Shown: piece by piece, positions 43,457-51,924 of the stretch
Layout of the letters: each line of letters starts with the position of its first letter
Numbering within the stretch: position 1 is the first letter of the stretch
Source of the DNA: Candidatus Eiseniibacteriota bacterium
GTDB taxonomy: Bacteria > Eisenbacteria > RBG-16-71-46 > CAIMUX01
Direction: 5' to 3'
DNA: 64,000 bases
Assembly (NCBI GenBank): GCA_020633975.1
Contig: JACKCR010000002.1
Location: 806,001 to 870,000, forward strand
Made by a program: the position numbers and the translations under genes
The notes under the pieces: model-generated
Database searches by the model: none
Told to the model about the DNA's origin: nothing
The model's input: only the letters and a program-made list of their open reading frames with translations

Positions 43457-44794
43457 ATGACGCTGATGGTCAGCGTTTCTGGCGTTCGCGGCATCGTCGG
43501 GGACTCCCTCAATCCAGACGTGATCGGCCGGTGGGTTCGCGCCCTCGCGGCCATTTTGCCGCCCGGTCCAGTCGTGATCGGGCGCGATTCGCGTACGACC
43601 GGGGAAGCACTCTCCGCCGCTGCCACGGCATTCTTCGTAGCGTCGGGCCGCGACGTCCATGACGTCGGTCTGGTGCCGACCCCCACCGTCCAGCTCGCAG
43701 TCGAGCTCTGGCACGCGGCGGGCGGGATCATTCTGAGCGCGAGCCACAATCCGGGACAGTGGAACGCACTCAAGTTCGTGGACCACGGGGGGAGTTTCCT
43801 CTCCCCGGAACGGTTCCAGGAGCTGGTGGCGGCCCATGAGCAGAACTCGTCCCCCTGGTCCGAGGCGAGGGGCTACGGCGGGATGCAGCGACGTCACGAG
43901 GAAGCGCTGGACGCCCATTGCGCCGCCGTCCTCCAGGGGTTGGACGTTGCCCGGATCCGGGAGGCGAAGCTCAAGGTGGCCCTCGAGTGCGGTCATGGGG
44001 CGGGCGGGACGCTCCTGCCGCGTGTGGCTGCCGAACTCGGCGTGGATCTCCACGTCCGTCACGAGGAGCCGAACGGGCAACTCCTACCCAATCCGGAGCC
44101 TACGCTCGAGACCTTGACCAAGATCTCAGAGGAGATCGGCCCCGGATACGCCTTCCTGGCGATGACGGATCCCGATGCGGATCGCTGCGGCTTCGCAATC
44201 CCGGGAACGGAGTTCCTCGGTGAGGAGTGGACACTCCCGTTGGTCGTGGCCCATCGGCTGAGCCAAGCCAAGGGCCCCGTAGTTACGAATCTCTCGACAT
44301 CTACGCGGCTGGACGTGACTGCGGAGAGGCACGGTGTGTCCCTCCACCGGACGCCGGTCGGCGAGGCTCACGTGGTTGCGGGGCTTCGCGAGTTGGGCGG
44401 GTTGATCGGAGGTGAGGGGAACGGTGGCGTGATCGATCCCAGGGTGCACCTGGGACGGGACGCGGCGGTGGCCCTGGCCGTGCTGTGTGAAGCCGAGGCG
44501 ACGCAAGTCGGCGGCCTCAGGGGACTTGCCGCGAGTTTCCCAGCCCGGATAATGGTGAAAGAGAAGCTCCCGATTTCCGAGAACGAAGGGAAGGGGTGGG
44601 AGGGCCCGCTCGAGTCGAAGCTCGGGCCAGCCGAGGACCGTCGCGACGGACTTCGTTGGTCTTTCCCGGACGGCTTCCTCCACGTGAGGGCGTCCAACAC
44701 CGAACCGATCGTTCGGGTCGTGGCCGAGGCGGAGACGGAGTCGGTCGCTCGAGACAGGATCATGGGGGCGCGCGACGCTCTCGAGAATTCCTGA
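43457..44794 (+). CDS. glmM: Phosphoglucosamine mutase / phosphomannomutase family enzyme
   Basis: The product is 445 residues from the ATG at 43457 (GAAGGGGGA upstream). Motifs of the alpha-D-phosphohexomutase family are the active-site phosphoserine loop SASHNPGQWNALK, the metal loop DPDADRCG, the sugar loop GEGNGGV and the phosphate loop RASNTEPIVRV. GEGNGG is common in archaeal-type GlmM and PMM/PGM. Adjacency to glmS supports phosphoglucosamine mutase (glucosamine-6-P to glucosamine-1-P) for UDP-GlcNAc synthesis, but sugar specificity is not certain. It follows the two tRNA genes closely. Confidence 0.9.
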   Translation: MTLMVSVSGVRGIVGDSLNPDVIGRWVRALAAILPPGPVVIGRDSRTTGEALSAAATAFFVASGRDVHDVGLVPTPTVQLAVELWHAAGGIILSASHNPGQWNALKFVDHGGSFLSPERFQELVAAHEQNSSPWSEARGYGGMQRRHEEALDAHCAAVLQGLDVARIREAKLKVALECGHGAGGTLLPRVAAELGVDLHVRHEEPNGQLLPNPEPTLETLTKISEEIGPGYAFLAMTDPDADRCGFAIPGTEFLGEEWTLPLVVAHRLSQAKGPVVTNLSTSTRLDVTAERHGVSLHRTPVGEAHVVAGLRELGGLIGGEGNGGVIDPRVHLGRDAAVALAVLCEAEATQVGGLRGLAASFPARIMVKEKLPISENEGKGWEGPLESKLGPAEDRRDGLRWSFPDGFLHVRASNTEPIVRVVAEAETESVARDRIMGARDALENS

Positions 44795-44823
44795 CGACGG
44801 GACGCACCTCGTAGGACACTTCT

Positions 44824-44839
44824 CGGGGTCATGACCCCG
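44824..44839. repeat. 16-base perfect palindrome upstream of glmS
   Basis: CGGGGTCATGACCCCG is a perfect palindrome in the glmM-glmS gap, 26 bases before the glmS start. It could be an operator or a short stem; no ribozyme or riboswitch fold is evident. Confidence 0.5.
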
Positions 44840-44865
44840 GGTCGGATCGACAAAAGGAGTTCATC

Positions 44866-46695
44866 ATGTGCGGAATCGTCGGCTACACCGGCCCCCGCGA
44901 GAGCCTCGACATCCTGATCGGCGGCCTCGAACGCCTCGAGTACCGCGGGTACGACTCCGCCGGCGTTGCGATCGTGGGCGAGGACGGTCGCCTGCGGGTT
45001 CGGAAGGACCAGGGCAAGCTCCAGGCCCTGAAAGACCTCGTCGCCAAGGATCCGGTCAATGGCAACTTCGGGATCGCGCATACGCGTTGGGCCACCCACG
45101 GGGCTCCCAACCAGGTCAACGCCCACCCGCACACGGACCAGACCGAACACATCGCGATCGTCCACAACGGAATCATCGAGAACTGCGACGCACTCCGGGA
45201 AGCCCTCCGGGCGAAGGGACACACCTTCGATACGGAGACGGACACGGAAGTGCTGTCCCATCTCATCGGTGAGTACTGGGACGGGACCCTCGAGAAGGCC
45301 GTAGCGGCCGCGCTCCGTCTCGTCGAGGGTGCGTTCGGGGTTGCAGTGATCTCCGATCTCGATCCGGGCAAGATCGTCGGCGCCCGCAAGGGCAGCCCGC
45401 TCGTCGTCGGGGTGGGAGACGGCGAGTACTTCGTCGCGTCCGACGTCGCTGCGATCCTGCAGCACACGAATCAGGTCATCTATCTCGCCGATGACGAAAT
45501 GGTCGTCATCACCCGCCGCGGTTTCCGGACCCAGACGATCCACGAGATCCCGGTCTCGAAGGAGATCGAGGAGATCACCTGGGAGCTCTCGCAGGTCGAG
45601 AAGGGTGGCTACGACCACTTCATGCTCAAGGAGATCTTCGAGCAGCCGCGCTGCATCCAGAACGCGATCCGCGGTCGTCTCGACGACGACGGGTGGAAGG
45701 CCCACATCGGCGGTCTCAACCTCACGGACGAAGAGCTGCTCCGGCACGAGCGCGTCGTCTTCCTGGCCTGCGGTACGTCGTGGCACGCAGCGATGATCGG
45801 CGAGTACATGATCGAGGAGTACTGCCGGATCCCGGTCGAGGTGGAGTACGCCTCCGAGTTCCGCTACCGGAACCCGGTCATCGACTCGAAGACGCTCGTC
45901 ATCGTGATCAGCCAGTCGGGTGAAACCGCGGACACGCTCGCAGCCATGCGCGAAGCCCAGCGCCGCGGCGCGACCGCGCTCGGTATCTGCAACGTGGTCG
46001 GCTCGACCATTGCGCGGGAAGCCGACGGGGGTATGTACATCCACGCGGGTCCGGAGATCGGAGTCGCGAGCACCAAGGCGTTCACGAGCCAGGTCGCGAC
46101 GCTCGCCGTCTTCACGCTTCATTTGGCGCGTCTTCACGGACTCTCCGATGAGCCGGCGCGCTCTCTCATCCACGGGCTCCGCCGGATTCCGGAGCAGATG
46201 GAGAAGATTCTCGCGAGCGAGCCCAAGGTGGCGGACATCGCGCGGCACTACTACCACCACGACAACTGCCTCTACCTCGGCCGTGGGTACAACTTCCCGG
46301 TCGCGCTCGAGGGCGCGCTCAAGCTCAAGGAAATCTCGTACGTCCACGCGGAAGGCTATCCGGCGGCGGAGATGAAGCACGGTCCGATCGCGCTCATCGA
46401 CGAGAACATGCCGGTCGTCTTCATCTGCACCAAGGACAGTGCGTACGACAAGATCAAGAGCAACATGCAGGAGGTGCGCGCGAGGCAGGGCCGGATCATC
46501 GCGGTTGCGACGGAAGGCGACACACAGATCCAGTCGCTGGCCGACGAGGTGCTCTACGTTCCTCCGACGGTCGACGCCCTCGTACCGCTCCTCTCCGTGC
46601 TTCCGCTCCAGATGCTGTCGTACCACGTGGCTGTCCTCCGGGGATGCAACGTGGACCAGCCACGGAACCTAGCCAAGAGCGTCACGGTCGAGTAG
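44866..46695 (+). CDS. glmS: Glutamine--fructose-6-phosphate aminotransferase (isomerizing)
   Basis: The product is 609 residues. The N-terminal Ntn glutaminase begins with the catalytic Cys2 (MCGIVGYTG) and has THGAPNQVNAHPH. Two SIS isomerase domains follow (ACGTSWHAAM, VISQSGETADT, ASTKAFTSQ, LGRGYNFPVALEGALKLKE), and it ends in the conserved DQPRNLAKSVTVE. It makes glucosamine-6-phosphate, the first step to UDP-GlcNAc. AAAAGGAG precedes the ATG. Full length for the family. Confidence 0.98.
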   Translation: MCGIVGYTGPRESLDILIGGLERLEYRGYDSAGVAIVGEDGRLRVRKDQGKLQALKDLVAKDPVNGNFGIAHTRWATHGAPNQVNAHPHTDQTEHIAIVHNGIIENCDALREALRAKGHTFDTETDTEVLSHLIGEYWDGTLEKAVAAALRLVEGAFGVAVISDLDPGKIVGARKGSPLVVGVGDGEYFVASDVAAILQHTNQVIYLADDEMVVITRRGFRTQTIHEIPVSKEIEEITWELSQVEKGGYDHFMLKEIFEQPRCIQNAIRGRLDDDGWKAHIGGLNLTDEELLRHERVVFLACGTSWHAAMIGEYMIEEYCRIPVEVEYASEFRYRNPVIDSKTLVIVISQSGETADTLAAMREAQRRGATALGICNVVGSTIAREADGGMYIHAGPEIGVASTKAFTSQVATLAVFTLHLARLHGLSDEPARSLIHGLRRIPEQMEKILASEPKVADIARHYYHHDNCLYLGRGYNFPVALEGALKLKEISYVHAEGYPAAEMKHGPIALIDENMPVVFICTKDSAYDKIKSNMQEVRARQGRIIAVATEGDTQIQSLADEVLYVPPTVDALVPLLSVLPLQMLSYHVAVLRGCNVDQPRNLAKSVTVE

Positions 46696-46761
46696 GCTTT
46701 CGCCCTTTCCGGGAGAAAGCCCGACGGACGAGGTCCGGGACGGGAACACGGAGGGCGAGAC

Positions 46762-47160
46762 ATGGAAGTGATCCACACCGATCGGGCGCCCAAGGCGATC
46801 GGCCCGTACTCGCAGGCGGTCTACGACGCCGACACCCGTACGCTCTACTGCTCCGGGCAGATCGGCCTCGATCCCAAGTCCGGGGAGATGGTTCCGGGAG
46901 GCGTCGAGGAGCAGTTCCAGCAGGTCCTGCAGAACGTCAGAGGAGTGCTGTCGGCCCGCGGGATGGCACCGGAGCACGTCCTCAAGACGACGCTCTACCT
47001 CGCGGACATGGCGGACTTCCTCAAGGTGAACGAGATCTACGCGGGCTTCTTCACTCCGCCGTTCCCGGCCCGGTCGACCGTGGCCGCGGCGGGACTCCCG
47101 AAAGGGGCGCTCGTCGAGCTGGAAGTCCTGGCACGGCAGCCCTTGGACCTGATCGACTGA
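46762..47160 (+). CDS. ridA: RidA-family enamine/imine deaminase
   Basis: The product is 132 residues. RidA signatures are KAIGPYSQAV, YCSGQIGLDP, VLKTTLYLADMADF and the substrate-binding Arg/Glu in PARSTVAAAGLPKGALVELE. It hydrolyses reactive enamines formed by PLP enzymes. ACGGAGGGCGAGAC precedes the ATG. It lies 66 bases after glmS. Confidence 0.95.
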   Translation: MEVIHTDRAPKAIGPYSQAVYDADTRTLYCSGQIGLDPKSGEMVPGGVEEQFQQVLQNVRGVLSARGMAPEHVLKTTLYLADMADFLKVNEIYAGFFTPPFPARSTVAAAGLPKGALVELEVLARQPLDLID

Positions 47161-47176
47161 ACGGGGCAGCGCTGCG

Positions 47177-47206
47177 TTGACTTGGGACCTCGACCAGAAC
47201 TACTCT
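47177..47206 (+). promoter_or_regulatory. Possible promoter of the selenocysteine tRNA
   Basis: TTGACT (47177-47182) and TACTCT (47201-47206) are separated by 18 bases and lie 26 bases before the tRNA. The -10 match is weak (3 of 6). Confidence 0.35.
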
Positions 47207-47232
47207 AATCGTTTGATGTATTGCGCCTTATT

Positions 47233-47328
47233 GGGAGCGCATGGGTCCTGGTGGGCTCCGAGGACTTCAAATCCTCTGTCGGGCACTCGAGTGTCCGAGG
47301 TGGGTTCGATTCCCACACGTTCCCGCCA
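47233..47328 (+). tRNA. selC: Selenocysteine tRNA (TCA)
   Basis: This is a 96-base tRNA. Its anticodon stem-loop GGACTTCAAATCC, with anticodon TCA, is identical to that segment of E. coli selC. The acceptor GGGAGCGC pairs with ACGTTCCC (one G-T, end pair weak), extended as in tRNA-Sec. There is a long variable arm (GGGCAC-TCGA-GTGTCC) and a T arm GTGGG-TTCGATT-CCCAC. GCCA is encoded at the end. It implies UGA decoding as selenocysteine in this organism; selA, selB and selD are not in the window. Confidence 0.93.
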
Positions 47329-47911
47329 TCTTGGAAGCCGCGTCTTCCGGAGGCGAGCAGGGCTGCCGGCCCTGCTCGTATTGCTTTGGGCGATTGCTGT
47401 CGTCGGTGAGGCTGGTGTTGCTCTGGCGCAGAGCCCGTCGGCGCTCGAACCGTCGGCGACGGAGCAATCGGCGACTGAGCCGTCCGCGTCGGAGTCGCGT
47501 GCCGAGGAGCGGGCGGAGAGTGCCGAGGAGCAGCGCAGCGCGGCGGAAGCGGATACGACGGCCTGGCACCGGAAGCCCGTGGCGACCATGTTCAAGTCCA
47601 CGTTGGTTCCCGGGTGGGGCCAATGGTCGAACGGAAAGCACGTCAAGGCGGGAGCGTTCTTCCTCACGGAGGGGTACTTCTTCTACCGTGCGGCTCGGGC
47701 GGCCCAAAAGGAATGGGACCTAGAGGATCAGGGCCGCGACGACGAAGCCCTGAGCTGGAACGAGGAACGCCGGGACTACACCTGGTGGCTCCTCTTCGTC
47801 GTGATCTTGAGTATGGGAGACGCCTACGTCGACGCGCATCTGCGCGGATTCGACGCGGAGTTCGAGCCCACGGAAACGGGAGGACGAGCGGGATTCCGCT
47901 GGACGTTCTAG
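47300..47911 (+). CDS. DUF5683-like membrane/exported protein
   Basis: The product is about 203 residues with a signal-like segment ([28 protein letters not shown]). An Ala/Ser/Glu-rich linker follows, then a domain with [21 protein letters not shown], which matches the PGxGQ...NG.. core of DUF5683. Membrane segments follow near residues 115-130 and 165-180. The start is uncertain: after the tRNA-Sec there is no in-frame ATG, GTG or TTG before the signal peptide. The candidate GTGs at 47291 and 47300 lie inside the tRNA gene. It may use a non-canonical start, or overlap the tRNA. lepA follows by four bases. Confidence 0.6.
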   Translation: MGSIPTRSRHLGSRVFRRRAGLPALLVLLWAIAVVGEAGVALAQSPSALEPSATEQSATEPSASESRAEERAESAEEQRSAAEADTTAWHRKPVATMFKSTLVPGWGQWSNGKHVKAGAFFLTEGYFFYRAARAAQKEWDLEDQGRDDEALSWNEERRDYTWWLLFVVILSMGDAYVDAHLRGFDAEFEPTETGGRAGFRWTF

Positions 47912-47915
47912 AAGC

Positions 47916-49724
47916 ATGAAGAGCCTCGATCAGTCACACATTCGGAACTTCTGCATCATCGCGCACATCGACCACGGGAAGTCGACCCTGGCCGATCGCT
48001 TCCTCGAAGTCTGCCAGACACTGACGCAGAAGCAGATGAAGGCCCAGGTTCTCGACGACATGGACATCGAGCGGGAGCGGGGCATCACGATCAAGGCCCA
48101 CGCCATCGCGCTCGACTACAAGGCCAAGTCGAACGGAGAGACCTACCGGTTCCATCTCATCGACACCCCGGGGCACGTCGACTTCAGCTACGAAGTGAGC
48201 CGCTCGCTCCACGCGTGTGAAGGCGCCCTCCTCCTCGTGGATGCGAGCCAGGGCATCGAGGCGCAGACCGTCTCGAACCTCTACATGGCGATGGAGGCCG
48301 GGCTCGAGATCATCCCGGTCATCAACAAGATCGACATGCCGGCTGCCCGTCCGGACGACGTCAAGGCGCAGATCAAGAACCTGATCGGATCGACGGACGA
48401 GGAGATCCTGCTCGCCTCGGCAAAGGCGGGGATCGGCGTCGAGGAGATCCTCGAGGCGGTCGTCTCGCGGATTCCTCCGCCCTCCGGAGATCCGGATGCT
48501 CCGCTCCGGGCGCTCATTTTCGACTCCGAGTTCGACCAGTACCGAGGCGTCGTTGCGCACATGCGCGTCGTCGACGGCGAAATCAAGTCCGGGGAAGAGA
48601 TCCGCCTCATCTCGACCAAGGCCGTCTACCAAGTGGACGAAGTCGGCAGCTTCAAGCTCACCATGGTGAAGCGCGACGGGCTGCGCGCGGGCGAGGTGGG
48701 CTATCTCCTTGCGAGCCTCAAGAACGTGGCCGATGCGAAGGTCGGCGACACGATCACGCACAAGCGGTCCGAAGTGCAGCCGCTACCCGGTTTCCAGCCG
48801 ATCAAGCCGATGGTCTTCTCCGGGATCTTCCCGATCGACACAGAGGACTACGTAGACCTCAAGGACGCGCTGGCCAAGCTGCAGCTGAACGACGCCGCGC
48901 TCTCCTTCGAACCCGAGACCTCGGCAGCTCTCGGCTTCGGCTTCCGCTGTGGGTTCCTCGGGCCACTCCACATCGAGATCGTGCAGGAGCGGCTGGCGCG
49001 GGAGTTCAACCTCGACATCATCGCCACCGTCCCGAACGTCGCAATGCGTGTGATCAAGGGGACGGGCGAAGTCATCACGGTTTCGAGTCCGGCGGAGATG
49101 CCGGAGGTGCAGCGAGAGGACGCGATCGAGGAACCGTTCATCGACGCGCGGGTCATCACGCCGACCGACTACACCGGCCCCCTCATGCAGCTCGTCCAGG
49201 ATCGGCGCGGGGAGTTCGAGGGCATGACCTACCTCGATCCCACGCGCGTCCAGCTCAACTACAAGATGCCGCTCTCGGAGATCATCTGGGACTTCTACGA
49301 CAAGCTGAAGTCCCTCTCCCGTGGCTACGCCACTCTCGACTACGAGCTCCACGGCTACCGGCCGTCGGATCTCGTCCAGCTCACCGTGCTCCTCAACGGA
49401 GATCGGGTCGACGCGCTCTCGATCATCGTGCACCGCGACAAGGCGTACGATCGCGGTAGGGAGCTGGTCGACAAGCTGAGGGACCTCATTCCGAGGCAGC
49501 AGTTCCAGATCGCGATCCAAGCTGCGATCGGTGCGAAGATCATCGCCCGCTCCACCGTCGGCGCGCTGCGCAAGGACGTGACCGCGAAGTGCTACGGCGG
49601 TGACATCTCCCGGAAGCGGAAGCTCCTGGAGAAGCAGAAGGAAGGCAAGAAACGGATGAAGCAGATCGGGACGGTGAATGTACCCCAGGAGGCGTTCCTC
49701 GCCCTGCTCAAGACGAACGAGTAA
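47916..49724 (+). CDS. lepA: Elongation factor 4 (LepA)
   Basis: The product is 602 residues. G1 is [13 protein letters not shown], the switch contains [18 protein letters not shown]3 is DTPGHVDF and G4 is [11 protein letters not shown]-like domains follow, then the LepA-specific C-terminal domain ([26 protein letters not shown]). It remodels ribosomes or assists initiation, and sits upstream of lepB as in many bacteria. Length is normal for the family. Confidence 0.98.
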   Translation: MKSLDQSHIRNFCIIAHIDHGKSTLADRFLEVCQTLTQKQMKAQVLDDMDIERERGITIKAHAIALDYKAKSNGETYRFHLIDTPGHVDFSYEVSRSLHACEGALLLVDASQGIEAQTVSNLYMAMEAGLEIIPVINKIDMPAARPDDVKAQIKNLIGSTDEEILLASAKAGIGVEEILEAVVSRIPPPSGDPDAPLRALIFDSEFDQYRGVVAHMRVVDGEIKSGEEIRLISTKAVYQVDEVGSFKLTMVKRDGLRAGEVGYLLASLKNVADAKVGDTITHKRSEVQPLPGFQPIKPMVFSGIFPIDTEDYVDLKDALAKLQLNDAALSFEPETSAALGFGFRCGFLGPLHIEIVQERLAREFNLDIIATVPNVAMRVIKGTGEVITVSSPAEMPEVQREDAIEEPFIDARVITPTDYTGPLMQLVQDRRGEFEGMTYLDPTRVQLNYKMPLSEIIWDFYDKLKSLSRGYATLDYELHGYRPSDLVQLTVLLNGDRVDALSIIVHRDKAYDRGRELVDKLRDLIPRQQFQIAIQAAIGAKIIARSTVGALRKDVTAKCYGGDISRKRKLLEKQKEGKKRMKQIGTVNVPQEAFLALLKTNE

Positions 49725-49731
49725 TGAGACG

Positions 49732-49757
49732 ACCGGCCGTCGAGCAATGCGGCCGGT
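49732..49757 (+). terminator. GC-rich hairpin between lepA and lepB
   Basis: ACCGGCCG (49732-49739) pairs with CGGCCGGT (49750-49757) with a 10-base loop. A weak TTGGTGCTTTG follows. Possible partial terminator or mRNA-processing hairpin. Confidence 0.4.
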
Positions 49758-49782
49758 TGGTGCTTTGTAGGAGACTGGTTTC

Positions 49783-50430
49783 ATGAGCGAAGCGAAGCAA
49801 TTCGTCCCGGGGACGACGACTCCGGTGAAGGCGAGCAAGGGAGTCTTCCGCGAGTCCATCGAGTCTCTCGGAGTGGCCCTGCTCATCTTCCTGGTCGTGC
49901 GGACGTTGGCCTTCCAGGCCTTCCGGATTCCGACGAGCTCGATGGAGGAGACGCTTCTTCCTGGAGACTTCCTCTTCGTGAACAAGTTCGCCTACGGGGC
50001 GCAGGTGCCGTTCACCCACCATCGGCTTCCCGGATTCACCGAGCCGAAGGTGGGAGACATCATCGTCTTCCAGTTTCCGGAGAATCCGAGCCAGGACTAC
50101 ATCAAGCGGTGTGTCGCGGTTGGAGGCGATACCGTCGAGGTCAAGGACAAGGCGGTCTATGTCAACGGCGTGAAGCAGGACGACAGCTTCACCGTCCACC
50201 GCGAGCCGATCATCCAGAGGAACCCGCCCCGCGACCAGATGGAGAAGATCGTCGTGCCGGAGGGACAGCTCTTCATGATGGGGGACAACCGCGACGAGTC
50301 GTACGATTCCCGCTACTGGGGCACGGTCGACATGACGCTGGTGCGCGGCAAGGCGTGGATCACCTACTTCTCCTGGGACAAGGAGAAGAAGTTCCCCCGC
50401 TTCGGTCGGATGTTCCGACTCATCAAGTAG
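49783..50430 (+). CDS. lepB: Signal peptidase I
   Basis: The product is 215 residues. One N-terminal membrane helix (29-46) precedes the nucleophile Ser53 in IPTSSMEETLLPGD. The general-base Lys108 is in DYIKRCVAVGGD, and the substrate loop ends in MGDNRDESYDSRYWG. It removes signal peptides at the periplasmic face of the inner membrane, so it serves the many exported proteins here. It follows lepA closely. The start ATG has TAGGAG upstream. Confidence 0.97.
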   Translation: MSEAKQFVPGTTTPVKASKGVFRESIESLGVALLIFLVVRTLAFQAFRIPTSSMEETLLPGDFLFVNKFAYGAQVPFTHHRLPGFTEPKVGDIIVFQFPENPSQDYIKRCVAVGGDTVEVKDKAVYVNGVKQDDSFTVHREPIIQRNPPRDQMEKIVVPEGQLFMMGDNRDESYDSRYWGTVDMTLVRGKAWITYFSWDKEKKFPRFGRMFRLIK

Positions 50431-50477
50431 CCGTCGGGACACGAACGATTCATCCCGACGAGGGGGACGGTGAACTC

Positions 50478-51791
50478 ATGAGGTCCGCTCCAGGGAACGG
50501 AACGACGGGCCCGGGGGCCGGCCCGTCCGGCGAGACTCCCAGCGAGCGGGAGCGGGGTCGCTACGGCCCCGGGATCTACGTCCACTTTCCCTTCTGCGTC
50601 CAACGGTGCGGATACTGCGACTTCTTCGTCGTCCTCGGAGGAGACGACGCCCGTGAGGCGTACGTCGAGCAGCTTCTGAGGGAGATCGATCTCGCCGCGC
50701 GTTCCCAAGACCCTCGTTTCGACTTCTCGGACGCGACGTTCCAGACGCTCTTCTTCGGCGGAGGGACCCCGTCGCTCCTCACTCCGCTCCAGATGGAGAC
50801 GATTCTCACCCGCCTTCGGTCTCGATTCCGCTTCGCCGAAGACGCGGAGATCACCGTCGAGTGCAATCCGGAGTCTGCCACCGCGGACCGGCTACGTGCG
50901 TATCGGGAGCTTGGCGTGAACCGGGTGTCGTTCGGGGTCCAGTCTCTCGACCGGGAGGAGCTTCGCCTACTCGACCGTGCGCACGGCGCGGGGGACGCTG
51001 CTCGGCGGATGGACGACGCCCGTCGGGCCGGGTTCTCCGCGGTGAGCCTCGATCTCATCTACGGCCTTCCTGGGACGGCCGCGTCCACCTCGGGAACGCC
51101 GACCGAAGCGGAAATGCGCTGGCTCCGGACGCTCGAGTCCGCCCTCGCGCTCCAGCCCGATCACCTCTCTGCCTACCTCCTCGGCCTCGAGCCCCACGTT
51201 CCACTTGCACGGAAGCTGAAGCGAGGACAGGTGGCGGAGCTGCCGGGCGATGAGGACTCGGCCGCGCAGTACGACACGCTGCGGGCCCGGACGAGTGCGA
51301 ACGGGCTCGTCCAGTACGAGATCTCGAACTTCGCTCGGCCCGGAGAGGAGAGTCGACACAACCAGAACTACTGGCTCTGTGGTGACTACCTGGGGCTAGG
51401 TCCGTCCGCGCACTCCCATCGCCGCGGGGTCCGGTGGTCGAACGTGAAGTCGCTTCCCGGCTATCGGGACGCGCTCGCGAAGTCGGTCCGGCCGTTCGAC
51501 ACGGAGGAGGTGCTCGACCCCCAGCAACGGGCGGAGGAGTGGATCTTCCTCGGACTCCGCCGGACCGAGGGGGTGCCGCTTCCTCTCATCACCGAGTGGT
51601 GGGGAGAAGGCGCGGTGGAGCGGCTCCAGGCCGTCCCGGCCCTCGAGAAGTGGCTGGAGTTCGACCAGCCGCTCGCGCCGGGGGAGAGCCGGGTGCGGCT
51701 GGCGCCGGAAGCGCTCTTCGTCAGCAACACGGTGTTCGCCGAGTGCTGCGAGGCGCTCGGGCCCGTACGGGGCCGCGGGCTCGTGAAGTAG
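50478..51791 (+). CDS. hemW: Radical SAM protein HemW (HemN-like)
   Basis: The product is 437 residues from the ATG at 50478 (GAGGGGGA upstream). The radical SAM cluster is Cys40, Cys44 and Cys47 in FCVQRCGYCDFF; the residue after the third Cys pair (CDF rather than CxC) favours the heme chaperone HemW over the coproporphyrinogen dehydrogenase HemN. Other motifs are FFGGGTPSLL, VNRVSFGVQSLD, LDLIYGLPG and NQNYW. A 30-residue Gly/Pro-rich leader precedes the core. Confidence 0.92.
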   Translation: MRSAPGNGTTGPGAGPSGETPSERERGRYGPGIYVHFPFCVQRCGYCDFFVVLGGDDAREAYVEQLLREIDLAARSQDPRFDFSDATFQTLFFGGGTPSLLTPLQMETILTRLRSRFRFAEDAEITVECNPESATADRLRAYRELGVNRVSFGVQSLDREELRLLDRAHGAGDAARRMDDARRAGFSAVSLDLIYGLPGTAASTSGTPTEAEMRWLRTLESALALQPDHLSAYLLGLEPHVPLARKLKRGQVAELPGDEDSAAQYDTLRARTSANGLVQYEISNFARPGEESRHNQNYWLCGDYLGLGPSAHSHRRGVRWSNVKSLPGYRDALAKSVRPFDTEEVLDPQQRAEEWIFLGLRRTEGVPLPLITEWWGEGAVERLQAVPALEKWLEFDQPLAPGESRVRLAPEALFVSNTVFAECCEALGPVRGRGLVK

Positions 51792-51924
51792 GTTCGCCGT
51801 CGGCCGGGCCGATCGTGCGCCGGAGCGGTTGCTGGCCGGATCGGATTGGTTGCAGCCGACCGACTGGAATCCGCTCCGCCACCTCGCTTGCGCCGTCCCC
51901 GAGTGACACCTATCCTCGCACCCC

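Noticed and set aside
44795-44865. Possible glmS ribozyme
   Set aside because: The gap is only 71 bases and lacks the conserved ribozyme core; only a palindrome is present.
44368-46626. 752-codon antisense frame across glmM and glmS
   Set aside because: Both plus-strand genes are certain by active-site motifs; the antisense frame is a GC-skew artefact.
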